A stretch of DNA of 64,000 nt. Source: Stemphylium vesicarium (lineage: Eukaryota > Ascomycota > Dothideomycetes > Pleosporales > Pleosporaceae). The stretch is from positions 310,001 to 374,000 of the forward strand of contig QXCR01000026.1 of NCBI GenBank assembly GCA_004380135.1, in the 5' to 3' direction. Position numbers and translations under genes: made by a program. Shown here piece by piece: positions 21,609 through 33,212 of the stretch. The notes beneath the pieces were generated by a model that ran no database searches, was not told the origin of the DNA, and saw nothing but the letters and a program-made list of their open reading frames with translations. Every line of letters begins with the position of its first letter. The stretch's first letter is position 1.

Positions 21609-22924
21609 TCATAGACTGTCTAGGTCGCGCGGTATTCCGTGAGCAAGCAGATCTACAAAGGCTTGACCATTGCGAGGGAAGGCGTGCATCACTGTTTGCA
21701 CATATCGTGGTGCTTCAATGAGTTGCTTTCGGCACATCGGACACGTTACTTTGTTTTTGTGGGTTCTGCATGTGTCGAACTAGTGCATCGTCAGCAGCCA
21801 CCCCCAATTTTCCGCTTATCAACACTTACCCATTCAGAGATGCAGAATTCTCCAAAAGAATGTCCACATGATAAAACAATCGCAATCTCCTCTTCTTCTT
21901 TGGGCGACACATGTGAAGTTGAATAATCCTTCTGGCAAATATCACAAGCTTTGGAAGTGTCTTCGGGAAGCTCGCTGGGCAGACGACGTAAAAGACCATC
22001 TTTGAGTTCCTGAATCTGTTGGCATGTAGCAACGTTGGGGTCAATGTGGGGACGGAGGCTCGTGTATCGTGGCCGCACATCTCTTGGTCGATGCCGCATA
22101 CGACTCAGAGGTGGTGCACGGGCGGCCGCCTCTTCTGCGTCAGACGACGTGCTCGAATGCGGGAGGATGTCGAAGGAATATCTATCGTAACTCCGGCGGT
22201 TCGATGTTCGTGGAGAGATACTGCGATCAGAACGTCGACCTTGTTCGTCAGGTGACATCCACGGTCGAGGTCCCGCGGAAGAACGGCTTGGCTCATTCGC
22301 CTGCTGGTGATCTTGAGGCTGCGATCTAACGCTCGGCAACCGCGCTTCCGATGATGGCTCCTGACTGCCCTGGTGAGGGGTACGCACGCCTCCCGCATGT
22401 GAGCTCCGTGCGAGTGCATCTACAGTCAGCCTACGGTCATAGCGGCGTTGGAGGTGCGGTGGAAGTCCTGTGCTCAAAGACCCTGCCAATTGATGGTGGT
22501 GGGGTGATATTCCTGGTGCTAGCATGGGCGAATAGCCCTGCATCATGTTGCCGTGGTCAAAAAACGTCGGGTCGCCATGCATTTGTTCAGGACCGTTCCA
22601 GAAAGCCGGTGGCGGCCGTGGAGGCCCATGAAATTGGTACGAGAAGAGGTGAGGGTGGTTGTAGTAAGGGTAGCGAGGCCCAGGAGACGGATAAGGAGCG
22701 CGGCCTTGTGGCTGATTGCTGATTGGGACATCCACTACATCATTGTTCCGAGAAATTGAATGGTTGTTCATGGCCATGTATGGGCTTCCGTATAGAGGCG
22801 GGAGTTGTTGCTGAAACGGTGCATGTGCAGACAGAAGCGGGGCAGCTAGCTCTGCACCTTGAGATGCCGGCCCCGTCGTGAGGTGAGGCCATGTCGCCGC
22901 TGCGCTGTAGTCGGGCTCAGCCAT
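21609..22924 (-). CDS. RING-finger protein with Pro-rich N-terminus, likely E3 ubiquitin ligase
   Basis: Two exons (21830-22924 and 21609-21779) encode 421 residues from MAEPDYSAAATW; an upstream in-frame ATG at 22993 would add 23. The first 300 residues are Pro/His/Ser/Tyr-rich and probably disordered (YYNHPHLFSYQFHGPPRP). The C-terminus carries a RING built across the intron: CDIC, then CGHSFGEFCISEW, then after the splice FDTC and CPMCRK. The spacing CxxC ... CxH ... CxxC fits a RING or RING-H2 finger that would recruit an E2. The end QAFVDLLAHGIPRDLDSL has no recognised motif. No membrane segment is seen. Substrates are unknown. It diverges from fumarase with 1.4 kb between them. Confidence 0.8.
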
Positions 22925-24373
22925 GCGAGCTGTGTTGTCAACGCGGCGTCCGTGGCGACACGGCGATATAAAAGTTGTGTCAAAAGGTGACAAGTGGGGT
23001 CTTTGGGTAAGCTCAAATGTCGAGACGATAGAAGAAAGTGTTGGAGCGGCCGTAAGATATTTCCCTTCTGTGGTTGAGGCAGTCGTTGAGTGGAAAAGTG
23101 TAGAGCAGAAAGTTCGAACAGCGTCATGGAAGCCTTATCGGTGGCTTAGCAAGTACGTGCGGCCCAGCTGGTGACGAGGGTGCACGGATTGAGCGGGTTC
23201 GCAAGTGAAGTAAGCTGTCAGGCGGCGGAAGGTCAATACTTGGGTTGGCGACAAGACGACCAGGAGCGTTTGGTGAAGCTGGAAACAAGCCCGTAAGTGA
23301 AGAAGAGGGGTCATTAGCTCGATGTTACGTTGGCACGCTCAAGGGCGAGCGCCCAGCATGGCTCGCAAGAACGGTGGAGACGGATCAGGTGCTCTCGACT
23401 TGACTCGCTGCATTAATCTAATCGTGGCCAGTCGTCGGAAGACGGAAAGCGCAGGGCACATGGTCCCAAGGCGTCACGCTTCGACCTAGTTACTTAATGT
23501 ACTTGTGCGTTTGCCTTTTGGGGGCTCTAGATCATGCCAGAGGGCGCGACATCGATGATGATTGCCCAATAAATTGAGCATTCAGCCGAACCGAACACGG
23601 CATTGCGGACGGAAGTTTAGCGGAAAAAGAACCATGGGTGGCAGGTGTTTCACTCAGCAGGGTGTGCCCGATCAAGCCGAAGTTTGATCGGTGACTACGC
23701 AGACATTCCACTAGGGCGGCCGAAGCACGCAGAGAGTCAAGAGCTGGAAAACACCGAAGACGTTGATCGAGGGCGACGGTCGGCGGCGCGAATGCTGAGA
23801 ATTCTGGGTAGCCGCCGGTCACGCCGCCCTATCTTTTGGGAGGAGTGGCATAGTGGCTGACCAGGGCGGTGGGACTATGCGAATCGCCGCGTCGACGCAA
23901 ACGGGGGAGTCGAACGCTTGACGTTGCATGCGGGAAGTCATCCTGGAGCTAATGCTGAGAATTTGGCGCCGAGTTTGGGACCCAAGAGACGGAGCAGGAG
24001 AGACAATGGAACCGACGGCGATAGGATTCCGCAATGGTGGGCATGGAGAGAACGAGAGACTTTTGCACAAAGTCCCATCTGCTCACCTGGAGGAGTATGC
24101 CCCCCCAGTGGCTAACATTGAAATCCATGCGAGGCTTGGCGCTATCTGGATCACGTGACGTGATCGCCCGCGGGAAAGATCGGAGGCGTCTGCCGCGGGC
24201 ACATCCATCTCTGAGGTCAGAGCTCTGAAGTTGGATAATAATTTGTCTCGGGAGCAATTGCGTCTCTCTCGTCTCTCGACTTGCGCCTAGTGTCCATCGC
24301 GCACCCCAATTAGCCAGTTCGGCATCTCTGCTACCATTGTCACCTCATAGTACCCCCACCCACCGTTGCTACC
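22925..24373. other. Divergent intergenic region between RING gene and fumarase
   Basis: About 1.45 kb without a supported gene. Frames at 23532-23822, 23819-24070 and 23949-24257 overlap on both strands without family features. A near-palindrome with E-box and CRE-like cores is at 24150-24164. Confidence 0.45.
24150..24164. promoter_or_regulatory. Inverted repeat ATCACGT-G-ACGTGAT upstream of fumarase
   Basis: Seven-base arms are perfectly inverted around a single G. The left side contains the E-box CACGTG and the middle TGACGT, the CRE/ATF half site. It lies about 210 bases before the fumarase ATG, a plausible place for a bHLH or bZIP factor. Confidence 0.45.
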
Positions 24374-26081
24374 ATGTTCCGAAGCGCGACGAAGCTCCGC
24401 GCTGCCGAGGCCGGAGCCCTACGATCACTCGCACATGCGAAGGCCAGCAGCCCCTCATTCTGCTGTGCCCGCAGTACGCGCCCGCTCTCCACCACCAGAT
24501 TCTCGACCCTCCAGTCCACGAACCAGTTCCAGAGCCGCCAGTTAAGCGTCACCACCAGAATGGCCAACACCCGAACCGAGAGCGATGCCTTTGGCGAGAT
24601 CCAGGTCCCGTCGGACAAGTACTGGGGAGCGCAGACGGAGCGCTCGCTGGAGAACTTCAAGATTAACCAGCCCCAGGACCGCATGCCGCCGCCCATTGTG
24701 CGTGCCTTCGGCATCCTCAAGGGCGCAGCTGCGACAGTCAACATGAAGTTTGGGCTGGGTACGGTGCATCGAAAGAGCGGGAGACTGCACAATGCTAATG
24801 CTATATAGACCCCAAGCTTGGAAAGGCCATCCAGCAGGCTGCTGACGAGGTTGCATCGCTCAAGCTCGTCGACCACTTCCCCCTCGTTGTCTGGCAGACG
24901 GGCTCCGGCACACAGTCCAACATGAACGCCAACGAAGTCATCTCCAACCGCGCCATTGAAATCCTCGGCGGCACCATGGGCAGCAAGAAGCCTGTCCACC
25001 CCAACGACCACGTCAACATGTCTGCCTCGTCCAACGACACCTTCCCCACCGTCATGCACATTGCCGCCGTCCTCGACTTCGAAGAGTCACTCCTCCCCGC
25101 CCTCACCAGCCTGCGCGACGCACTGAAGAAGAAGGCCGACCAGTGGGAGAGCCTGATCAAGATTGGAAGGACACACTTGCAGGATGCTACACCTCTGACT
25201 CTGGGTCAGGAGTTCTCGGGCTACGTACAACAACTTGACTTTGGCATTGAGCGCATAAAGACATGTCTGCCCCGCCTCAAGATGCTGGCTCAGGGAGGAA
25301 CCGCTGTCGGAACCGGCATCAACACATTCAAGGGATTCGCAGAGGACATTGCCTCGGAGGTCAGCAAGATGACCGGCAAGGACTTTGTCACCGCGCCCAA
25401 CAAGTTCGAGGCTCTCGCTGCCCACGACGCCATCGTCGAGGCCCACGGCCAGCTCAATACACTCGCTACCTCCCTCTTCAAGATTGCCCAGGACATCCGC
25501 TTCCTCGGCTCCGGCCCCCGCTGCGGTCTGGGTGAGCTCAAGCTGCCCGAGAACGAGCCCGGCTCCTCCATCATGCCCGGAAAGGTAAACCCCACACAAT
25601 GCGAGTCCCTGACCATGGTCTGCGCCCAGGTTTTCGGTAACCACGTCGCTACCACTTTCGCCGGCTCCCAGGGTAATTTTGAGCTCAATGTCTTCAAGCC
25701 CGTCATGATCCGCAACCTGCTCCACAGCTCGCGCCTCCTCGCCGACGGCATGAAGAGCTTTGAGAAGAACCTTGTCAAGGGTCTTGAAGCTGATGAGCAG
25801 CGTATCAGCTCCATCATGAACGAGAGGTAAGTTGACAAACCTCTGACCATCTGAAAGAAGAAGAATCAGTGCTAATGTAATATAGTCTTATGCTCGTCAC
25901 CTGCCTCAACCCCGTCATCGGCTACGACGCTGCCAGCAAGACAGCCAAGTACGCCCACAAGAACGGTCTTACACTCAAGGAGGCTGCCCTCAAGCTGGAG
26001 GTCATCAGCGAGGCCGACTTTGACAAGTATGTCCGACCGGAGCTCATGATCAACCCTGCCGAATACAAGCCCAAGAACTAG
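24374..26081 (+). CDS. Fumarate hydratase (class II fumarase), mitochondrial
   Basis: Three exons (24374-24758, 24809-25826, 25886-26081) encode 532 residues. The enzyme interconverts fumarate and L-malate in the TCA cycle as a homotetramer. The first 62 residues are Arg/Ser/Ala-rich with no acidic run until after RQLSVTT, a mitochondrial presequence. Family motifs are SGTQSNMN, NDHVNMSASSNDTFPT, GRTHLQDATPL and the signature GSSIMPGKVNP (about 380-390). NESLMLVT is formed across the last intron. A second in-frame Met at residue 63 (24560) starts the mature-like part, MANTRTESDAFGE, so a cytosolic form by downstream initiation is possible, as fumarases are often dual-localised. Length and ends match the family. 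A near-palindromic element lies upstream. Confidence 0.96.
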
Positions 26082-26761
26082 GAAAAGTCATCGTAAATAT
26101 GGCTTGGATAGTTTAATAGTTAAAAAATGTAAAATTACAATATTCAACTAATCTCGAGTCACATGGCATGGGGATCGTTCTGCGTGTTCCAAGGTTGTCT
26201 TTCGTTTTGGTTAACAATGCTTTATCCATTACACGCACCATACCAAATCACAGCAAATCGAGTCAGGGTTGACATGTGTTAACTGCATTGAAATTTTCTC
26301 TTCTCTCCTTATATTCAGCACAACAACCGCTAAATAGCCGTGCTAACTAATCATCGCCTTTTTTTTCCGCATGGAAACAGGACTACTTCAGGGGGGGGGG
26401 GGGGTATCACTATATGGGTAATCGACATTATTAAAACATTTCTGCAGAGAGCTCTTCTTCTCCACCATCCTCATGCGAAAAAGAAGAAGATTCTAGGGTA
26501 TGGGGTATGGGGGTGTGTACTTAAGCGAATAGGACTTTTGTTGTGGCCATGCCATGTATGACATACATCGAGAGAGGAAGGGAACATGTATCATAACGCC
26601 AAGACGACTTGTGTTGAGAAGAAAGGGAACCTTTTGAGCTTTTCAAGGAGAAAATGTGAATCGTTCAGGGAAGAAAGAAGGTGGATTCGTGAGAGAATCT
26701 CGAGCATCGCGGGAAAGCGGATGCTAGCTGTCTGCGCTGACCAGGCCAGGTGTTGTCAAGT
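26082..26761. other. Convergent intergenic region with poly-G tract
   Basis: The 3' flanks of fumarase and of the coiled-coil gene meet here. AT-rich sequence just after 26081 probably holds poly-A signals. A poly-G run is at 26391-26404. No gene is seen. Confidence 0.45.
26391..26404 (+). repeat. Poly-G homopolymer, 14 G
   Basis: Fourteen consecutive G between the converging 3' ends. Length of such runs is error-prone in sequencing, so treat the number as approximate. Confidence 0.8.
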
Positions 26762-29700
26762 TCAGCTTCGAGGCTGGCTTTGCGTTTGAGGTTGCATGTG
26801 CAACTGCGCATATGGCGAAGGCACACGCTGGTTTCCAGGATGGCTGTTGTATTGCGGCCAAGAATAGGCATTGCCTGGGTATTGCTGCTGATGCATTGGA
26901 GCCTGATGGCGGTGGAACTGCTGCGGCGGTTGCTGGGCGTCTGAAGGGTGTCTTCCAGCGGCCGTCGAAGCATCGTTTGGCGTTATTGAAGGGGCTGGAG
27001 GCGCGCCTCCACCGAAAGTCGAGGTGGTTGGGCGATCACTCTGTTTTGCTGATGCGGTGGTGTGCCAGGGTGGTGGTGGTGATGGATAACCAGTTGAGGG
27101 CGTGGACTGGTTTGATGGTGCAGTGCTTGTTGAGTGTGTGCTGAGCTGCCACAACGCGTTAGTCGTATCGTCCTGATAGGACAGGAACGGATAATTGAGT
27201 ACTTACATTCTGCTGGCCTTGCAGCAATCCCTTGACGATTCCGATGCGTTGGTTGCATCGGTCGTCTGAATCACGATCCAGTCTCTTGACTGTCTTCTCC
27301 GTCTCACTCTTGAGCGCCTCAACACAGTTTGTCAACTCAAGCTTCAGACTTTCAATCTGGTTACTGATGTCTGCTTTGTACTTGTTGAGGTGGTCTTCGA
27401 GAGACTTCACGTTGTCCAGCAATAAAGCATTCAGTTGCTCTCTTTTGACAAATGTCAAGGGTGCGCATTCAACCCTCCCAAACGCACAGTTGAGCTTTTC
27501 AATCTGCTTTACTAGTGTCAAGTGCATCGTCTCAAGCGCAGTATCCTTCTCTTCTAACGCCGTGATCCTCTTCTTGAAGTTGCGGGCAGCAACGTCGTCA
27601 TCATTCTTCCGCGCTATGGCCTTGTCAACATCGCAACGGAGCTCCTGGAATGCCAAAGTGTTGTTCGCCGATGGTGCGGAGGTAGGGGCCGCGGTCGAGG
27701 TGGCCGCGGTCTCGAGTGCTTTCACACGATCATGCAATGGATCGAGCTTCGTCATCGCAGACTTGTACGCTTGTACCGCCGCCTCGTGCGAAGACTCTAC
27801 CTTGGACATACGGTCGATCATCGCGTCCATTGAGGGAGATGAATCCTTGAGCACCTCATGTATTGAGGGTTGAGCAGCCTTGAGCCCATTGACGCTTTCT
27901 TCTAAAACCTCAAGTACAGCAGTGTTATCATCAACTGTCTTTGCATATCCTTGGAACCATGACTCAACAGCGGTCCGGGTAGAAGTTAGCTGGATTGTCG
28001 CATTTACGGTCTGCTCTTCAGTTTCGGTGCGAACGTTGTCCATATCAGCTTGAAGGTCGAGTATCTGGTGACTGTGACCATTGCTGACACGTTCCAATTC
28101 GCCGATACGTTGGGCTTGCTCGCGACCGATCCGCTCCACTTGGTTAAACTTGGACTCGGAAAAGTCTTTGTTGGCTGAGAACAAGTTCCAGAAACTGTCT
28201 ACGCGCTGGTTGAGCCTCTCGTAGGCTTCAGACTTGCACGTCTCAGCGTGGGAGTTTTGGCGTTGCTCAGCCTTGGGGGTGGCCAGGCGAGGGTCACTAG
28301 CAGGAGAGGGCGCTGAAGCCTTCGATTTCATATTGAGAAGCTCTTGCGCTAGTGCCTGAAGGTGGCTGTTCACCCGGTCTAGCTCGCCGCGAAGTTCCTT
28401 CTTGTCGTTTTCTGCTTGCTTTCTCTCTTCTTCTTTTGTCCTCCGGTCTTCTTCGGCTTGCTTCTGGACATCTTGCAGCTTCTGTACGTACATTTTCAGA
28501 TGTTCATCTTGCTTCTTTAATAGGGCCTCCATCCCGTTCCGCGCTTCCGTGTTTTCTGTAAACATTGTGTCATGTCTTATCAAGCCCATCTTGTGGAGAT
28601 GGACCTTTTGTTCGACAATGCTTGTTTTCTCGCAAAGCCGGTCCAGAGTCGGCCCGAGCTCTTCCGCCGTCCTGAAGCGTGAGGAAGATAGGGTCGCTGA
28701 AGTCGCCGGAGTGGCAGGTGATGCTTGAGTCGAAGTAACCACTGTGTCGGCTTTCGGGCCTACTTTCTTCTCCAATTGACCGACACGAGCATCAAGGCTC
28801 TGCATATCGAGGTGTGCTTTTGGCGCCACGGTATTCATATGCTGTTGCCAAAGCTCGGCCTTTGATTCGAGAGATGCAATGGAGAGTCCTGTCTTTGTCT
28901 CGATGTCATGGACAGTGCTCGAAAGCTGCTCGTGGGACTTCTCAAGCGTTTGCAGGCTCTCTTGCGTGGGGGCAATGAGTTTGAGAACACGCTTTTTAGT
29001 GAGCTCCTTTGACTTTGCTGGGAATTCTTCTTCTTTGGCACGCAGAGCCTGTAGCGAGGTAACATGCTTGCGCAACGCATCAACCTCTGTTCGTATCGGT
29101 GTGATGGTTTTCTCTAGGCCACCAACACCAGCAGTCTCCAGGCTCTTTACCTTGTGTGACAGTGTTTTGGCGGCCTTCTCTGTCACTTCAAGTTTGGATG
29201 CCAAATCTGTGATGGAGGTCTTCAACTCGGTGTTGTCGGCCGTGATGATTTTCTGGACCGCAAGCCTGGTCACCCGCTTTTTGACTAGACCTTCTAGATG
29301 AGCTTTGTGCTCGTTGACGGTAGTGACCAGCTTCTGATGCTCCCCGTTCAACGTTTCGAGACCGTCCTTTTGCTCTTCGTCATGCCTCACAAACTCGCTT
29401 CCTGCCTTCTTGGACACAAAGTCATGTTGCATCTGCGCAATCTTTTCCGTGGTGGTTCCCATGCAGATCTGTAGATGGTGGACATCTGAGGACCTTTTCT
29501 CCACTGCCGTCACCCGCGTGGACAAGTCAGCAAGGGTCGAAACACACTCGTCTTGTTTCTGTCCTTGTTGGTTTTGTCTCTCGTGTAGTGGCCTGGAGGC
29601 TTCGTCGAAGTACATGTCAAGCATGGAGTCCATGATTCCACAGGGACGTTTGGACTTTGGTCGGGCGACCTGCTCGTCGTTTGCATCGTCGCTAGAGACA

Positions 29701-29955
29701 TCGGTCCTCCTTCGCTTCGAACTCCAGGGGTCCGACTTGGAATTGATAGCAGAAGAAGGGGTAGGAGGAAGTGTTGTGCCTGCAGTGGTGCATACTAGCG
29801 ACGTCGAGGTGTCGGGTTTACTTGGAGTGTCGAAGGCATTCTTTCCTCCTAGGTCTGTTAGACACAATACAAGACTGATTCAGCAATGCCTAGGACTTGC
29901 TTGTGGGGAATGACAATGCAGGTGGCTTGACGCCTGTCTTTGGCGTGGGCGCCAT
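26762..29955 (-). CDS. Long coiled-coil protein, function unknown
   Basis: Three exons (29901-29955, 27207-29854, 26762-27145) give 1,028 residues. The first junction uses a GC donor (AA|GCAAGT) and a normal AG acceptor. It is the donor I found that joins the ATG at 29955 (MAPTPKTGVKPPALSF) in frame; otherwise translation would start inside exon 2 at 29867. The N-terminus has basic, nuclear-signal-like clusters (SSKRRRTD, RPKSKRP). Residues of roughly 90-880 are a long series of heptad-like coiled coils rich in Lys, Glu and Gln. The C-terminus after the second intron is a Pro/Gln/His/Ser-rich, disordered tail ending QPQTQSQPRS. No motor, ATPase or catalytic motif is seen. A structural, nuclear or spindle role would be speculation. 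Confidence 0.72.
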
Positions 29956-32738
29956 GTTTTTGTGCCGTCTGGCGTCTGGCGTCTGCTGTGGGCAAACCGT
30001 CGCGACCAGTTTAGTTTAGAATGCCTGCAGATGGTGGCAATGCAAACAACAGAGCAGTGCTCAACGGGATCTCTCTTGGCTTTATAGTGCAATGTTCTCG
30101 CGTGACTTGAGGGGGATCCTGGAGCATAGCAAGAAGGTTCAGGCAGGGAAAGATGGCAGTGGCATTTGAGAAGCCCCGCAGGCGCGAAGAAAAGTCGTGT
30201 CTCTCAACCGCAAACGATCGCGTTCGCCTAGTATCCTTTCTGCAGGAACAGGTGCGGATGCCAGGGAGCATGACGCGCTAAGCCACACGCCCAATCACGG
30301 CCAAGACTCCTGAAATGCTACCATCCAGACAATGTTGTTTTTTTCGGCCTGGGTGTCTGTAGTGCTGCATTTGGCGGGGAGCGACATGCCGGAGACGGTC
30401 GTTCGTCCTGCATCTGCACAATTGACTGAGGCATTCTGCACCGTTGCTGCAGTGCTGCGGTTGCAGAATGGGCCCCCCTTTGCTGCTCTGCTCTGCCATG
30501 GACGCTTCAATCTCGCTTAGGAGAACGGGGAAATAAGACGGAACGGGAACGCACAGTAGCTTGACCCACAACCACCGCGGGATTGACGTTGATGACATCG
30601 TCACTGTCATGTGCCATGACACGCTCGCTTCCCTACCTCACCGCGCACTCTGCTTTTCGCTCTTCATGCGCGGCCTGCAAAGGAAGCAAACCTCTCGCCC
30701 TCGTCTCAGTGGTCAACCTCGCCGCAAATGCGCCTAACCGACATGTCATCGGGGCTTCCTTCTGGAGTACCACCAGGCGACACGTACTTTCCTGATCCAC
30801 GCTACTCTCTCCTTGGGAGCCGTGTCATCGGGATCGTTATCAGAGTCGTTATCGAACCCAACCTCACGCCCTGCACCGTATTTTAACTTTGCCAAGGCCG
30901 TAATGAACGGCCCCGCTAGTATCTAACGCGTGGGGTAGGAGCACCCATGGATCGTAGGGGAACATCACCAAGTGCACCGCTGTAGACAAAGCTAATGTAC
31001 GAACATGATGTGCATGCCATGATTCGGGTCGGTGCGGTTACGATGCAGTAGTCTGCAGAGCGCACCGCCGAAACGCCTTAGGCTCAGCTGGCCAACGGCC
31101 ACATATCGGAAACATCTGTCGGAACTGGCCAATAAATCATCGGAATGAGTCACCAAGTCGATCAGGATGATACCATACATCGGTCGTGGCAGAGCAAGCA
31201 TCCATATGCTGACGCGGCCGCAGGAAAGCATTAGAATGTGTGGGTGGCATCATGTTCCAAACGTACCGTTGGACTTCCAAGAGTATGGACCCACGAGGCG
31301 TGAAAAGCAAAGAGTAGGTCATGCGGGAACCAAGCTACTACCACTACCACGACTTTCCATATACCCGTTGAGTCCATCTCAGCGCCGAGGCTTTGACGGA
31401 TGCCCTCTAGTGCACCGCAACCTCATTTCCAGATACCTGACTTTTACACAATCTCTCTCTTCCTTCTGAGATGAGCGTCTCGTTAAGTCGCGTATAGACC
31501 ACCTAGCTGAAGATTGCTTCTTCTCGGCCCAAGAGTCCGGCCAATGTAGCTTAAACTATCTGCCATTACCCTTCACATCTTCGCAGATTCTCACCGTTCG
31601 CCACCGTGAGTACAAGGATCACGCACACCGTCTTGTCCAGAGATCGGGTCCGCTGCGGTGTACACGCGACGATGCTGATAAGAGCGAACATCCTCCGAAA
31701 CGCGTACAAGTCCTCCGAGATGGACAGGACGAAAGACCAGTAAATTCTATCGTCATTTCTTGTACATCAATGTCATTCGTTTAGCCATGGTGGTTTAGTA
31801 AGCGTAGGACTATCGTCGATGTGTAGAGCGCACATCTCATTCGTACTAGCCGCTAGGACACAGCACAATGTCAAATCCTGCACTTTTCAAGACAGGAGTG
31901 GACAAGGCAAACGCTTGTTGGATTGCTTCGTAGCGTCTATCACACAGAGAAGCGCCCACGGCATTGCTTAATGATGGCCACCTCTATCGACAATGTGAGC
32001 CATCAGTTACAGTCCGAATATCTCAGAACATGCCAACTTGACGAAGATCTCTCTCGATAATGCCGAAGCTGCCGAAAAGGAACGAATCTGCCGATGGGTA
32101 TCTTACCGAAGAGCAGCCGAAATGTGGAGTTGGTCGAAACTAGTAAGCGTCGTGATTTTCACACCCGTGGGGTAGACATTTTATTCCCAGCTATGCATGC
32201 CCAACTCTCCACGCGTCAACTTTCTCCCAAACCACGGCCTGGTTCATCGTCTCCGAGCCCTTCTTAACGCTAATCGGTCCGACGTCACAGCGGGACCGCG
32301 TCCTGGATGTTGATTTTCGCGCTGCTGGACTGGACCATGTTCTTTGACCCACTACGCTTACCAGGACTAATCGTAGTCTCTGAGAACAGCCGCGGCCATG
32401 GATTCAGTACTGTCAGATGAGGCAATCTTAGGCGCCACCCGGAAGACCCGTGATCACTGTCCACAGACGGACCCATGCTACCGAGGGAACAGACTTCGAG
32501 ATTGTTTGCTTTCAAGAGGGACGTCGTGTGCGCATCTTGCTTGGATGGAGACGAATATTCACGGAGTTTTCAGAATCTTGCGGTGCGTCGCCATGTGGAC
32601 CGAGAGAGTCCGCAGCTGGGTTTCACAGACAATCTTTGTTACATTCAAAGACGGAGAGGATTCAAACAGACTCGCCTTCGTTGATCCATCATTGCCACCA
32701 CCGGCTCTATGCCTAAATGCAGGTCTAAGAGCCTCCAC

Positions 32739-32780
32739 AGCCTGCCGTAGAGCCTCACCAGCCTGCCGTAGAGCCTCACT
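32739..32780 (+). repeat. Tandem duplication, 21-base unit, two copies
   Basis: Unit AGCCTGCCGTAGAGCCTCAC plus C or T occurs at 32739-32759 and 32760-32780 with one mismatch at the last base. A partial third copy (AGAGCCTCCAC) precedes it. Looks like replication slippage. Confidence 0.85.
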
Positions 32781-33109
32781 TGCCTTCAACAAGGAGTACT
32801 TCCGCCAAACGTGTGCTGGCCAGAATGTGTATCCGCTGTTATACGGCAAGATCACCTAAAGAAGCTACTCTTCGTACTCGGCCGTCTATTTTCGCATCAA
32901 TAGAAAGACGTGGAATGAACTCACTTTGGGCTAGACAGGACACGAGACACCGCTTGGACCGCCGCCAGTTGATACCCCAGAGACCCACCAATGAGGACCC
33001 ACGATGTCGACAAGCACGACAAGCAACATCAAAAGCTTGTGCGGAGCCCCATGGGGCTAACGTGGGCTTGTTTGAACCTATGCCGAGACCCACACCATGG
33101 TGCACTGAG

Positions 33110-33116
33110 TATATAA
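33110..33116 (+). promoter_or_regulatory. TATA box of the sugar transporter
   Basis: TATATAA lies 97 bases before the transporter ATG at 33213, followed by a CT-rich initiator-like stretch. Position and sequence suit an inducible fungal core promoter. Confidence 0.5.
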
Positions 33117-33212
33117 GCTACCCAAGTCTTTCTTGTCTGCTTGGCTTTTGCATCGCCTTTGCTTGTCAATTCCTCGCCATCCACGGCGTCAACAAAGCAC
33201 GCTAACCCCAAA

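Larger units (their letters stand above)
29956..33212. other. 3.2-kb region without a supported gene
   Basis: Longest gene-free stretch left of 57 kb. Frames such as 30278-30622 (minus), 32398-32859 (plus) and 32559-32855 (minus) have no recognisable motif and overlap one another. I see no transposon ends, tRNA or long repeat. It holds a 21-base tandem duplication and, at its right end, the transporter promoter with a TATA box. Confidence 0.45.

Noticed and set aside
24340..25725. Long minus-strand open frames opposite fumarase
   Set aside because: They mirror the GC-biased codons of fumarase, overlap it fully and lack any motif.
32398..32859. 153-codon plus-strand frame
   Set aside because: Part of it is the 21-base tandem repeat and the rest has no features; it is overlapped by a minus frame of similar length.
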